From: CAYWBI01 sp964456445
Lineage (GTDB): Bacteria > Calditrichota > Calditrichia > Calditrichales > J004
Reading direction: 5' to 3'
Assembly (NCBI GenBank): GCA_964456445.1
Contig: CAYWBI010000154.1
Span: 1 to 9,099 of the forward strand
DNA length: 9,099 nucleotides
Shown one piece after another: positions 1 through 7,328 of the stretch. A model generated the notes under the pieces. It did not search any database. It saw nothing but the letters and a program-made list of their open reading frames with translations, and was not told where the DNA came from. The translations under genes and the position numbers were made by a program. Within the stretch, counting starts at the first letter, position 1, and every line of letters starts with the position of its first letter.

Positions 1-428
1 TATTTATACGCTGCTGCGCAATCGGGCTGCGTGCCCGGGCTGGTATTGTGTATAAAAAACATACATAATATCTATTTTGCTAAAAGCGCTGCACGCATAT
101 TTCCCATACTCGGCAAAGTATTGTAAATCTCAATTTTTGTTGCGGTTGTTTAGCGGCCCGGGTTGTTTCAATAAATTTTCTCCCTGCGGTGCAAGCGGCC
201 CCGGACCAAAACAACTTTCAGAAAGTTCGTAATAGGCGTAATAATATGGCTTGCGGCAATATCTTGCGAATTAATTTTTTAAACAAAAATATTTGTAGAA
301 AATTAAATTTTTACTTTCTCCTTCCCCTGGCCCCATGAGGATGTTCAATAGCCTGACAAATAACCCCGTTCATCCAGCCGTTAATCTATTTAAAGAAAAT
401 ACTTATTATCCTTGATTTCAGACCGAAC
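1..428. other. Non-coding region upstream of the dcw cluster
   Basis: No convincing gene is visible on either strand in this stretch. One forward frame stays open from base 1 to a TAA at 124-126 (41 codons), but the peptide resembles nothing I recognise and lacks a visible start, so it may be chance or the tail of an upstream gene. The region is AT-rich, notably at 60-130 and 268-315. It contains a short GC hairpin (CGGGC 23-27 with GCCCG 33-37) and two small inverted repeats (213-227 and 283-296). None is followed by a T-tract, so no terminator is called. Its role is most likely the promoter and leader region of the cluster. Confidence 0.6.
213..227. repeat. 15-bp near-perfect palindrome (AACTTTC-A-GAAAGTT)
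   Basis: AACTTTC at 213-219 is the exact reverse complement of GAAAGTT at 221-227, with one central base. This symmetry is the kind bound by dimeric regulators. However, it lies about 270 nt upstream of mraZ with no evident promoter beside it, and a 7-bp arm can arise by chance in AT-rich DNA. No function is assigned. Confidence 0.3.
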
Positions 429-440
429 AAAGTGTATGTT
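381..440 (+). promoter_or_regulatory. Candidate sigma70-type promoter(s) for the dcw cluster
   Basis: Two overlapping candidates are visible, each with a 17-nt spacer. The first is TTAATC (381-386) with TATTAT (404-409). The second is TTGATT (412-417) with TATGTT (435-440). Each matches about 8 of 12 consensus bases, so neither is strong. Both lie just upstream of, or overlapping, the putative MraZ repeats. In the second, the -10 lies among the first repeats, which would fit simple repression. Promoter consensus in this lineage is unknown, so the call rests on position and weak similarity. Confidence 0.3.
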
Positions 441-477
441 GGTGGGGTAAAATCCCTTAAAAATGAGCAAAGTGGGG
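429..477 (+). promoter_or_regulatory. Putative MraZ operator repeats
   Basis: AAAGTG occurs at 429-434 and again at 469-474, exactly 40 nt apart. TGGGG occurs at 443-447 and 473-477, 30 nt apart. The T of the TG core therefore falls at 433, 443 and 473, all on a 10-nt grid. A weaker AAAATGAG copy at 460-467 is one base off the grid. Known MraZ sites are direct repeats with about 10-nt periodicity upstream of mraZ: TGGGN with 5-nt spacers in E. coli and AAAGTG-type repeats in Mollicutes. The repeats here end about 20 nt before the mraZ start. Autoregulation of the cluster by MraZ is inferred from motif, period and place. The incomplete set of copies lowers certainty. Confidence 0.55.
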
Positions 478-497
478 CAAAGAGTAGGTATAAAATT

Positions 498-974
498 ATG
501 GCCCGTTACAATTTCACCGGTGAGTTTTCCTGTCTATTAGACGCCAAGAACCGTTTTAATTTGCCGGCCCAGGTACGTAAAATGCTTAGCGCCGACGCCA
601 ATGGTACATTGGTTTTTGCCCCCGGGTTTGAAGAGATAAACCTGTATGTTTATCCGCTTGATGAATGGTTCCGTTTAACCGACACATTTAAACAGTTTAG
701 GCCGAACGATAAAAAGGCGCAAATATTTATCCGGCGTTTTGTGGCCGGGGCGCATACCGTTAAAATGGATGCACAGGGCCGGATGATGCTGCCGCGCAGA
801 ATGTTGGACAAGGCCGGTATCGCCGCGGAACTTCTTTTTTTAGGGACGATAAATAAACTTGAAGTCTGGAACCCTGAAAAATATGGACAATATCTTGCGG
901 CATCGGACCAGTCCCTGGCCGATCTTGTGGATGATATTGATTTTGCCGGGACAACCGCAAATGGAAATGAATAA
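498..974 (+). CDS. mraZ: Transcriptional regulator MraZ
   Basis: MraZ is a DNA-binding protein of the SpoVT/AbrB superfamily that forms ring oligomers and regulates the dcw operon. The 158-residue product shows the two tandem half-domains of the family. Each carries its DxxxR signature: DAKNR at residues 15-19 and DAQGR at 91-95, the second followed by LP as is usual. I place the start at ATG 498 because the family begins with a short lead into F-x-G-E-F (here ARYNFTGEF). An AGG at 486-488 lies 9 nt upstream. A GTG at 432 would add 22 residues without family similarity and would run through the putative operator repeats. The length is slightly above the usual 140-155, owing to a short acidic tail after about residue 135. 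The TAA stop abuts the GTG of rsmH directly. Confidence 0.95.
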   Translation: MARYNFTGEFSCLLDAKNRFNLPAQVRKMLSADANGTLVFAPGFEEINLYVYPLDEWFRLTDTFKQFRPNDKKAQIFIRRFVAGAHTVKMDAQGRMMLPRRMLDKAGIAAELLFLGTINKLEVWNPEKYGQYLAASDQSLADLVDDIDFAGTTANGNE

Positions 975-1919
975 GTGAGCAGTGGATACCATGTGCCGGT
1001 GATGGGGCGTGAAATCATGGATTTATGGTTTACAAAGCCTGCCGGAATTTATATGGATGGCACCCTTGGCGGTGGTGGCCATGCCCGTATGGTTTTGGAA
1101 AAATTGCAGAAACCGGGGTTGTATATCGGTATCGACCGGGATGCGGATGCTTTGGCCTACACCGCGCAGCGTTTGAAACCGTTTGATAATTTTAAATCTG
1201 TTCGGGCGACCTTTGATCAATTAAAAGTTGTGGCCGTCGATTTAGCGCTAAAAGGTGTGGATGGTGTTTTTTTGGATCTGGGCGTTTCATCTTTTCAGAT
1301 TGATACGGACAGTCGCGGTTTTGCATTTAGAAGGGGGCTTCCCCTGGATATGCGCATGGACAACCGCCAGGACTTAACAGCCGAAATAGTGGTAAATACA
1401 TATTCTGAAGGAGAGCTAAAAAAAATATTCAGAGACTATGGCGAAGAACGCTATGCCGGTTATATCGCAAAAAAAATTGTCCGGGCACGCGAGGATAAGC
1501 CCATTACACATACGGATAAAATAATCGAAATTATTGATTCATCGGTTGGCGCCCAACACAGGGTTAAAAGTTATGCGCGTATTTTTCAGGCGATACGCAT
1601 TGAAGTAAACGATGAATTGGGTTTGCTGAAGTTAGCTCTACATGCCGCGGTGGATGTTTTGCAGCAAGGCGGCCGACTGGCGGTGCTTACCTATCATTCG
1701 CTGGAGGACAGGATTGTTAAACAATTTATGCAGCGCATGGAAAATCCATGTACATGCCCGCCGGAACTGCCGATGTGCGTGTGTGGCCGGAAAGCAAAAA
1801 TCAAACGCCTTCGCCCTTTTTTTTTAAAGGCAGGGGATAAAGAAATCGAACAAAACCCGCGTGCCCGCAGTGCTAAGCTGCGGATTGCTGAAAAGGTGAC
1901 GGCATCTGAACTGGTCTAA
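975..1919 (+). CDS. rsmH: 16S rRNA (cytosine(1402)-N(4))-methyltransferase RsmH
   Basis: RsmH (MraW) is a cytoplasmic SAM-dependent enzyme that methylates N4 of C1402 in the 16S rRNA decoding centre. The 314-residue product has the normal family length. It carries the SAM-binding loop DGTLGGGGH (28-36), GIDRD (52-56), DLGVSSFQ (101-108), FQAIRIEVNDEL (204-215) and YHSLEDR (240-246). A cysteine cluster (259, 261, 268, 270) and the C-terminal NPRARSAKLR (294-303) are also present. The start is a GTG immediately after the mraZ stop. It is supported by the family N-terminus YHVPVM and by a GGA at 963-965, about 9 nt upstream. The zero-base junction with mraZ suggests translational coupling. A run of nine T at 1817-1825 lies in the 3' part, and the frame reads cleanly through it. 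Confidence 0.97.
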   Translation: MSSGYHVPVMGREIMDLWFTKPAGIYMDGTLGGGGHARMVLEKLQKPGLYIGIDRDADALAYTAQRLKPFDNFKSVRATFDQLKVVAVDLALKGVDGVFLDLGVSSFQIDTDSRGFAFRRGLPLDMRMDNRQDLTAEIVVNTYSEGELKKIFRDYGEERYAGYIAKKIVRAREDKPITHTDKIIEIIDSSVGAQHRVKSYARIFQAIRIEVNDELGLLKLALHAAVDVLQQGGRLAVLTYHSLEDRIVKQFMQRMENPCTCPPELPMCVCGRKAKIKRLRPFFLKAGDKEIEQNPRARSAKLRIAEKVTASELV

Positions 1920-1945
1920 GCCAACAGCAGTCGCCCAATTGAGGA

Positions 1946-1977
1946 GACGGCGATAGATTTTTTATCGGGTCGCTGTC
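1946..1977 (+). other. Possible RNA hairpin in the rsmH-ftsL gap
   Basis: The 107-nt gap before ftsL is the longest inside the cluster. It contains GACGGCGA (1946-1953), which pairs with TCGCTGTC (1970-1977) through 8 bp with one G-U, closing a 16-nt loop. A competing smaller stem is CGATA (1951-1955) with TATCG (1963-1967). No T-tract follows, so this is not a standard intrinsic terminator. It may be a processing or attenuation structure, or chance. No clear promoter is seen in the gap. Confidence 0.3.
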
Positions 1978-2026
1978 ATTAATAAAGATTCAATTTTTTA
2001 CGGTTGTATGGATATCAGGGAGAGAT

Positions 2027-2407
2027 ATGATGAGAACACAAAAAAAAGAAAACCGGGCGATGCGGATTATCCTAAGGAGTGCGGCGCTCATGTTTATTGT
2101 TTTTATGTTTGCCGCCTATTTGTATCAATCTTTACAGATTGAGTTCATAATGACCGATCTGCACCAGCTTAATCAGGAAAAGAAGATGCTGATCAGCCAA
2201 ACCGAAACGCTTCAATCCGCTGTAAGCCGTTTATCTAATGTGGACCGTATAAGCAAGATTGCCAGGGAAAAGTTTAACCTGGTGTTCAGCAATCCACAGC
2301 CTTATGTAATCCGCATCGAAGATGGCGCCAGTCTGAAAGATATCAAATCGCATTTGGCGGAAAAAGGCCTGCAGTCAACAAAAATTAAAACGGCGTCGAT
2401 ACCATGA
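2027..2407 (+). CDS. ftsL: Cell division protein FtsL
   Basis: This is a small bitopic inner-membrane protein of the divisome. FtsL works with FtsB/DivIC and FtsQ to activate septal peptidoglycan synthesis by FtsW-FtsI. The 126-residue product has a short basic cytoplasmic tail (1-17) and one membrane segment (about 15-37). A predicted coiled coil follows (about 43-72, rich in L, Q, E and K). It ends with the RISKIAREKFNLV block (74-86) typical of FtsL/DivIC proteins. Sequence alone does not cleanly separate FtsL from FtsB/DivIC, but the position between rsmH and ftsI is the classical ftsL locus. Two ATGs lie in tandem. GGAG at 2019-2022 is 4 nt from ATG 2027 and 7 nt from ATG 2030, so the second may be the true start. 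The stop overlaps the ftsI start as ATGA. Confidence 0.88.
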   Translation: MMRTQKKENRAMRIILRSAALMFIVFMFAAYLYQSLQIEFIMTDLHQLNQEKKMLISQTETLQSAVSRLSNVDRISKIAREKFNLVFSNPQPYVIRIEDGASLKDIKSHLAEKGLQSTKIKTASIP

Positions 2408-4476
2408 GAGGAAAACAGTCCCCCATAAATACCGGAAAATTTTTTGCCCTTGTTATAGGGCTTTTCGTGTTTTGGCTATTTTTGCAAGCGGCGCTGTTCC
2501 GTTTGCAGGTGCTGGATTTCGCCCGTATCTCGTCGTATGCCAACCGGCAGTATGAAAAAAAGATCATGTTAAAGGCGCGCCGCGGAAGTATTTTTGAACG
2601 GGGCGGGGAAAAACTGGCGACCAATATTTTATACTATGATCTCGCGGCAGACCCATTGTTGGTGGAAAATAAAGACCGCGTGGCCAGGGTGTTGTCAAAG
2701 GCCCTACACAAACCGCGGAAATATTTTAATAACAAATTAAATCAAAAACGGCATTTTACTTATCTTGCGCGGCGAACAACGCAGGCACAGGCGGCCCCGG
2801 TTCTGGCATTGAAGGATCGTGGCCTGGTAAAAATGGAAAGTTTCGGGCGTTATTATCCGTTCAATTCACTTGCGGCCCAATTATTGGGCTTTACGGGGAA
2901 CGATAACCGACCGCTTTCCGGCATGGAACGTCAGTTTGACAACCTGCTGTCCGGGGAAGACGGTGAGGCGATGCTACAGTACAATGCCGCGCGTAAAGTG
3001 TCTTATAATGCAGACTATGCGTTGTTAAATCCCATCCCGGGAAACGATATTTATTTAACCATCGATAAAGATATTCAAACTGTTGTGGAGCGTGCGCTAA
3101 AAAAAACCATGGATGATGTGGATGCAAAATCGGCCATGGTTGTGGTGATGGACCCTATGAACGGTGCTATCTTGGCCATGGCCAACTATCCCGGATTTGA
3201 TGCAAACAGGGCCGGGGCGTATGCCGCCTGGAAACGCCGGAACCGTGTAATCAGCGATCGCTTTGAGCCTGGCTCCACCATGAAAATGTTTACGTCGGCG
3301 GCCATATTACAAGAGCGTTTGCACAAACCTTCGGATATCACCTTTTGTAAGAATGGACGGATCAAGATCTATAATCATTTTATCAATGACAGCAAAAAAC
3401 ATGGTTGGCTTTCCTTTCGTAAGGTTATTGAGAAGTCATCGAATATTGGGATGATAAACCTGACGGAGAATTTAGGTTCTTCTGTATTGTTCCGCTATTT
3501 AAAGAATTTTGGTTTTGGCGCTCCAACTGGCGTCGGGTTGGATGGAGAAGATGGCGGCTCGCTGGCCCAACCGGGCAAATGGTCCGGTTTGTCCAAAGCG
3601 TCCATTGCCATTGGCCAGGAAATTGGAGTGACCGCCCTGCAAATTACAAACGCATATTGTGCGCTGGTGAACGGTGGCCATCTTTACCGGCCTTATATAA
3701 TCGATGCCGTACGCAGCCCGGAAGGCGAATGGATACGTCGTACGGAGAAGGAAGAAATCCGCCAGGTTATATCCAAAGAGGTGAGCGCGGTTTTAAAGGA
3801 TTTTATGAATGGGGTTGTCACCCAGGGTACAGGCAAGCAGGCTGCCCTAAAAGAAATAAAAGCGGGTGGAAAAACGGGGACTGCACAGAAATTTGATCCC
3901 AGGCGTGGTACATATAGCCCGGGGAAATATGTTGCGTCGTTTATTGGATTTGCTCCGCTGGACAAACCGCGTTATGTGTGCGCGGTATTTTTTGATGAAC
4001 CGCGAAAAAGACACTATGGCGGTGATGTGGCCGCCCCGGTATTTGCGGAAATCATGGGCAAGATACTGCGTTTTGGACCGGGGAATTCAACGGTTGAGCC
4101 ACATCAACAACTAACGGCCCGCGGATATCTTAGTCCAGGGAAATCATTGCCACGTTTAGATGGCTTTGATCTTGAAACGGCCCTAACCTTTCTTGAAGAA
4201 AAAAATTGGGACGTTGACGTAAAAGGCTCCGGTCCGTTTGTACATAAAGTGCGTATAAAGGGTAATACGGCAGTTTTGCAAGCAGGAAATGAATTTAAAA
4301 CAGGCAAAAAGATTCCAAATTTGAAGGGACTGACTTTGCGCAGGGCGCTGGCCACGATAGATTTTTCGTTGCTCAAGGTGAATGTTGAAGGAAGCGGGCA
4401 GGTTGTCCGGCAGTCCCTTCGTCCCGGGACGCCACTAAAAAAACAAACTAAATTAACAATCACTCTTCGCAATTAA
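2404..4476 (+). CDS. ftsI: Class B penicillin-binding protein FtsI/PBP3-type transpeptidase with C-terminal PASTA domains
   Basis: This is the septal D,D-transpeptidase that cross-links peptidoglycan in the periplasm, with FtsW as the usual glycosyltransferase partner. The 690 residues begin with a short cytoplasmic tail and a signal-anchor helix (about 12-34). The class B PBP dimerisation region starts at RRGSIFER (59-66) and extends to about 200. The transpeptidase domain (about 240-555) has S-T-M-K (291-294, nucleophile S291), S-S-N (345-347) and K-T-G (490-492). The C-terminus holds two PASTA-like repeats. The second (about 635-688) is clear, with a P-x-L-x-G start and the GSG-x-V-x-x-Q core. 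The first (about 581-632) is divergent. PASTA tails are known in SpoVD/Pbp2x-type proteins and in several didermic lineages. No good ribosome site precedes the ATG. The ATGA overlap with ftsL implies translational coupling. Confidence 0.94.
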   Translation: MRGKQSPINTGKFFALVIGLFVFWLFLQAALFRLQVLDFARISSYANRQYEKKIMLKARRGSIFERGGEKLATNILYYDLAADPLLVENKDRVARVLSKALHKPRKYFNNKLNQKRHFTYLARRTTQAQAAPVLALKDRGLVKMESFGRYYPFNSLAAQLLGFTGNDNRPLSGMERQFDNLLSGEDGEAMLQYNAARKVSYNADYALLNPIPGNDIYLTIDKDIQTVVERALKKTMDDVDAKSAMVVVMDPMNGAILAMANYPGFDANRAGAYAAWKRRNRVISDRFEPGSTMKMFTSAAILQERLHKPSDITFCKNGRIKIYNHFINDSKKHGWLSFRKVIEKSSNIGMINLTENLGSSVLFRYLKNFGFGAPTGVGLDGEDGGSLAQPGKWSGLSKASIAIGQEIGVTALQITNAYCALVNGGHLYRPYIIDAVRSPEGEWIRRTEKEEIRQVISKEVSAVLKDFMNGVVTQGTGKQAALKEIKAGGKTGTAQKFDPRRGTYSPGKYVASFIGFAPLDKPRYVCAVFFDEPRKRHYGGDVAAPVFAEIMGKILRFGPGNSTVEPHQQLTARGYLSPGKSLPRLDGFDLETALTFLEEKNWDVDVKGSGPFVHKVRIKGNTAVLQAGNEFKTGKKIPNLKGLTLRRALATIDFSLLKVNVEGSGQVVRQSLRPGTPLKKQTKLTITLRN

Positions 4477-4495
4477 TGTTTACGGATAGAACACT

Positions 4496-5938
4496 ATGAC
4501 CATTGGTGAATTATTCAAGGATACGGGGATAGAGGTCGCTTCGGAGAAAGCGGGCCTTTCGGTTGCCCATTTGCAATATGATTCCCGTAAGGTCCAACCG
4601 GGAGATCTCTTTATTGCTATCCGTGGTTACGTGACGGATGGCCACCGGTTTTTAAAAATGGCCCGGGAGCAAGGCGCGCTCGCCGCTGTAGTGGAAGAGC
4701 TAAACAGCGAAATTGATTTTACACAGATCAAGGTGGCAAACACCAGGCATATTATGGCCCACCTGGCGCAAAAATTTTATCATGCACAATTGTCACGTTT
4801 ATCGTTAATCGGTATAACCGGAACAAATGGCAAAACAACGGTAAGCTATCTTATGCGCTCCATCTTAACCGCGATGGGAATATCCTGTGGCCTGGCCGGC
4901 ACCATTGCCTATTGGATTGGCAATGAAAAACTGGATGCATGGAACACCACGCCCGAGGCGATTGACTTATACGAAATGTTGGCGCGGATGCAACAAGCTG
5001 GAAATCAGGCGGCGGTATTGGAAGTTTCTTCCCATGCATTGGCCTTAAACAGGGTAGAAGGTCTGGTTTTTAAGGTTGGCTTGTTTACAAACTTAACCCG
5101 TGACCATCTTGATTTTCACGGTTCAATGGAAAGCTATTTGGCCGATAAACAAAAGTTGTTCTCGCAATTGGATAAAAACGGCACGGCAGTTATCAATTAC
5201 GATGACCGCTATGGCCGGAAATTGTTAAAAAATATTGATGCGGCTGTTTTGACTTTTGGCATCGAAGATGGCGCGGATGTTATGGCGCGTGATTGGGACA
5301 CATCTGCCAGGGGCACAAATATAAATGTGCAATACAAGGGGCGGACCTTTCAGGTGTCATCGCCCTTAATAGGCGAATTTAATGTTTATAATGTGCTCTC
5401 CGCCGTGGCCGTGGCGCTGGCCTACAATGTACCCGATAAGGCCATCGCGTATGGTATATCACAATTAAAACATGTACCGGGCCGTCTGGAAAATTACCAT
5501 CTAAAAAACGGCGCGACTGCAATTATTGATTACGCACACACGCCCGACGCCATGGAAAAAGCCATGGATGTTTGCCGCAAATTGACACCGGGTAAGCTAT
5601 ATGTGGTTTTTGGCTGTGGGGGTGACCGGGATAAAGGGAAGAGGCCATTGATGGGCGAGGTTGCTGCCCGTATGGCCGATCATGTGATCATAACGGACGA
5701 CAACCCGCGAACAGAAAACCCCCGGGCAATTTTACAGGATATCCAAAAAGGGATTGCAGGCAACCCTTCGCATGTAGAAACCATCCCGGACCGTGCCATG
5801 GCCATCCGTCATGCGCTTAGTGTTATCAGCAATGGCGATGCCTTGCTTATCGCCGGTAAGGGACATGAAAAATATCAGGTTATCGGGACTGAAAAAATCC
5901 CCTTTGATGAAGTGAAAATAATAAAGGAAGCAATGTAG
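4496..5938 (+). CDS. murE: UDP-N-acetylmuramoyl-L-alanyl-D-glutamate--2,6-diaminopimelate ligase MurE
   Basis: MurE is a cytoplasmic ATP-dependent ligase that adds the third residue of the peptidoglycan stem peptide. The 480-residue product has the three Mur ligase domains. The N-terminal uridine-nucleotide domain contains DSRKVQPGDLF (29-39). The central ATPase has the P-loop GTNGKTT (109-115), NTTPE (150-154), EVSSH (176-180) and TRDHLDFHG (201-209). Lysine 218 in YxxxKxxLF is the likely carbamylated residue. The C-terminal domain has DYAHTPDAM (345-353), GCGGDRDKGKRP (373-384) and GKGHE (454-458). The DNPR motif (402-405) is the known determinant for meso-diaminopimelate rather than lysine, so DAP-type peptidoglycan is inferred. 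It follows ftsI by 19 nt. Its TAG stop abuts the murF ATG. Confidence 0.97.
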   Translation: MTIGELFKDTGIEVASEKAGLSVAHLQYDSRKVQPGDLFIAIRGYVTDGHRFLKMAREQGALAAVVEELNSEIDFTQIKVANTRHIMAHLAQKFYHAQLSRLSLIGITGTNGKTTVSYLMRSILTAMGISCGLAGTIAYWIGNEKLDAWNTTPEAIDLYEMLARMQQAGNQAAVLEVSSHALALNRVEGLVFKVGLFTNLTRDHLDFHGSMESYLADKQKLFSQLDKNGTAVINYDDRYGRKLLKNIDAAVLTFGIEDGADVMARDWDTSARGTNINVQYKGRTFQVSSPLIGEFNVYNVLSAVAVALAYNVPDKAIAYGISQLKHVPGRLENYHLKNGATAIIDYAHTPDAMEKAMDVCRKLTPGKLYVVFGCGGDRDKGKRPLMGEVAARMADHVIITDDNPRTENPRAILQDIQKGIAGNPSHVETIPDRAMAIRHALSVISNGDALLIAGKGHEKYQVIGTEKIPFDEVKIIKEAM

Positions 5939-7309
5939 ATGCTGAGTATTGCAATAGCGGATATAAAAAAATTAACAGACGGTGCGTTTTACAATATGCC
6001 AAAACCATCATTAAATATTCGCCATATAAAAGGTATATCAATCGATTCGCGCAGTATTGAGCCGGGGGAAATCTTTTGGTGCATACGCGGCAAACGTTTC
6101 GACGGCCATGAATACGTAGGCGAGGCATTGGCAAAGGGCGCTTTGTTTGCCGTCGTTGAAAAAGAATATTCCGAGCGTTTGCCCATTGAGGGAAAAGCTG
6201 TTTTTATGGTACCCGATACATTAAAAGCTTTGCAGGAGCTGAGCCATAATCAACGTATGAAATATAAAATACCTGTTTTGGCCATCACCGGTTCCAATGG
6301 CAAAACCACCACCAAGGAAATGATCGCCCATATCCTGCAAACAAAAATGAATATTCATAAAACCAAGGGAAATCTGAACAATCAGATCGGATGCCCTTTA
6401 ACCATGCTGCATCTGACGGAATTACATGAAGCCGCCATAATGGAGTTAGGGAGCAATCATTTTGGCGAAATTGATGTATTGGCCCGGCTGGTAGCGCCGA
6501 GCCACGCGCTGATCACACTTATCGCCGATACGCATCTTGAGTATTTGGGTGACAGGACAGGGGTGGCAAAAGAAAAATTATCCCTATTTGACAGCCTGGC
6601 CGATGGCAGCGTTGCATATATCAATGCCGATGACCCGTATATCTCTGCCTATGATCGCGCCGGTTTAAAATATGTACGTTTTGGATTTGATTCAGACGCG
6701 GATTATAAGGGCGCGTACGGCAAGATGAATAAAAAAGGCTGTGGCGCCCTGATCCTCAATGATACGGAAATCCGTTTGCAGGTTCCGGGCATCCACAATG
6801 TACGCAATGCCCTGGCCGCCGCGACGGTGGCCCTTGACCTTGGCATGAATTTAACCGACGTCGCATCGGCGCTCGGATCATTTCGCGGTTATGAAAAACG
6901 TATGCAGGTATTGGCGTGGAACGGGGTTACAATTTTAAATGATACATATAACGCTAACCCTGCATCGATGAAACTGGCTATCGAAACATTGACCAAAATT
7001 GATCATACAGGCCGGGCCGTGATGGCCATTGGCGATATGAACGAGCTGGGCGAAAATGAAATGCAAATGCATATTGATGTGCTAAATTTTGCCCTGGAAA
7101 AAGCCGTTGCCAAGATTTTTATTGTGGGGCCGAAAATGCAACAAGCGGCAAAGGATCAACAAGCGCGGGATTTGGGTAAGTTTGTATTTTGTGACACTGT
7201 TGCATCGTTATCCGATTGTCTCGCAGGGTATTTGAAACCGGGCGATATTTTGCTTTTAAAAGCGTCACGAAGTTTACAAATGGAAAAAGTTTTGGCGTAT
7301 CTTCCCTAA
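5939..7309 (+). CDS. murF: UDP-N-acetylmuramoyl-tripeptide--D-alanyl-D-alanine ligase MurF
   Basis: MurF completes the cytoplasmic precursor by joining D-Ala-D-Ala to the UDP-MurNAc-tripeptide with ATP. The 456 residues are typical in length. Visible motifs are DSRSIEPGEIF (36-46) in the N-terminal domain, the P-loop TGSNGKTT (117-124) and GNLNNQIG (144-151, where many homologues have E for Q). Further motifs are ELGSNHFGEI (169-178), AHLE-like THLE (198-201), and K211 as the likely carbamylated lysine in AKEKLSLF. The C-terminal domain has NDTYNANP (334-341), GDMNELGE (365-372) and LKASRSLQME (440-449). The start directly follows the murE stop with no base between. AAGGAAG at 5924-5930, inside the end of murE, is a well-placed ribosome site. 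Coupled translation with murE is likely. Confidence 0.97.
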   Translation: MLSIAIADIKKLTDGAFYNMPKPSLNIRHIKGISIDSRSIEPGEIFWCIRGKRFDGHEYVGEALAKGALFAVVEKEYSERLPIEGKAVFMVPDTLKALQELSHNQRMKYKIPVLAITGSNGKTTTKEMIAHILQTKMNIHKTKGNLNNQIGCPLTMLHLTELHEAAIMELGSNHFGEIDVLARLVAPSHALITLIADTHLEYLGDRTGVAKEKLSLFDSLADGSVAYINADDPYISAYDRAGLKYVRFGFDSDADYKGAYGKMNKKGCGALILNDTEIRLQVPGIHNVRNALAAATVALDLGMNLTDVASALGSFRGYEKRMQVLAWNGVTILNDTYNANPASMKLAIETLTKIDHTGRAVMAIGDMNELGENEMQMHIDVLNFALEKAVAKIFIVGPKMQQAAKDQQARDLGKFVFCDTVASLSDCLAGYLKPGDILLLKASRSLQMEKVLAYLP

Positions 7310-7328
7310 TTTATACAGGCAAAGATAA

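Noticed and set aside
257..268. 12-nt direct repeat CAATATCTTGCG, also at 888-899 in mraZ
   Set aside because: A few exact 12-mer repeats are expected by chance in about 9 kb, and the flanks do not match.
432..497. Upstream GTG at 432 as the start of mraZ (22 extra residues)
   Set aside because: The added peptide has no MraZ similarity and overlaps the putative operator repeats. ATG 498 matches the family N-terminus and has an AGG at suitable distance.
650..1018. 122-codon reverse-strand open frame across the end of mraZ
   Set aside because: It lies antisense to the conserved mraZ and rsmH coding regions, and its product resembles no protein family. It is a shadow frame.
1817..1825. Run of nine T in rsmH, and runs of eight A at 1418, 2040, 3099 and 8753, as programmed frameshift sites
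   Set aside because: All frames read through to normal family length and motifs (murD as far as the window edge), with no alternative product that makes sense. They are probably just homopolymer runs.
3579..3896. 105-codon forward open frame inside ftsI
   Set aside because: It overlaps the transpeptidase domain in another frame, and the ftsI frame carries the catalytic motifs.
4104..4472. 122-codon reverse-strand open frame opposite the PASTA region of ftsI
   Set aside because: It lies entirely antisense to ftsI, which has clear PASTA motifs in the forward frame, and it shows no recognisable product.
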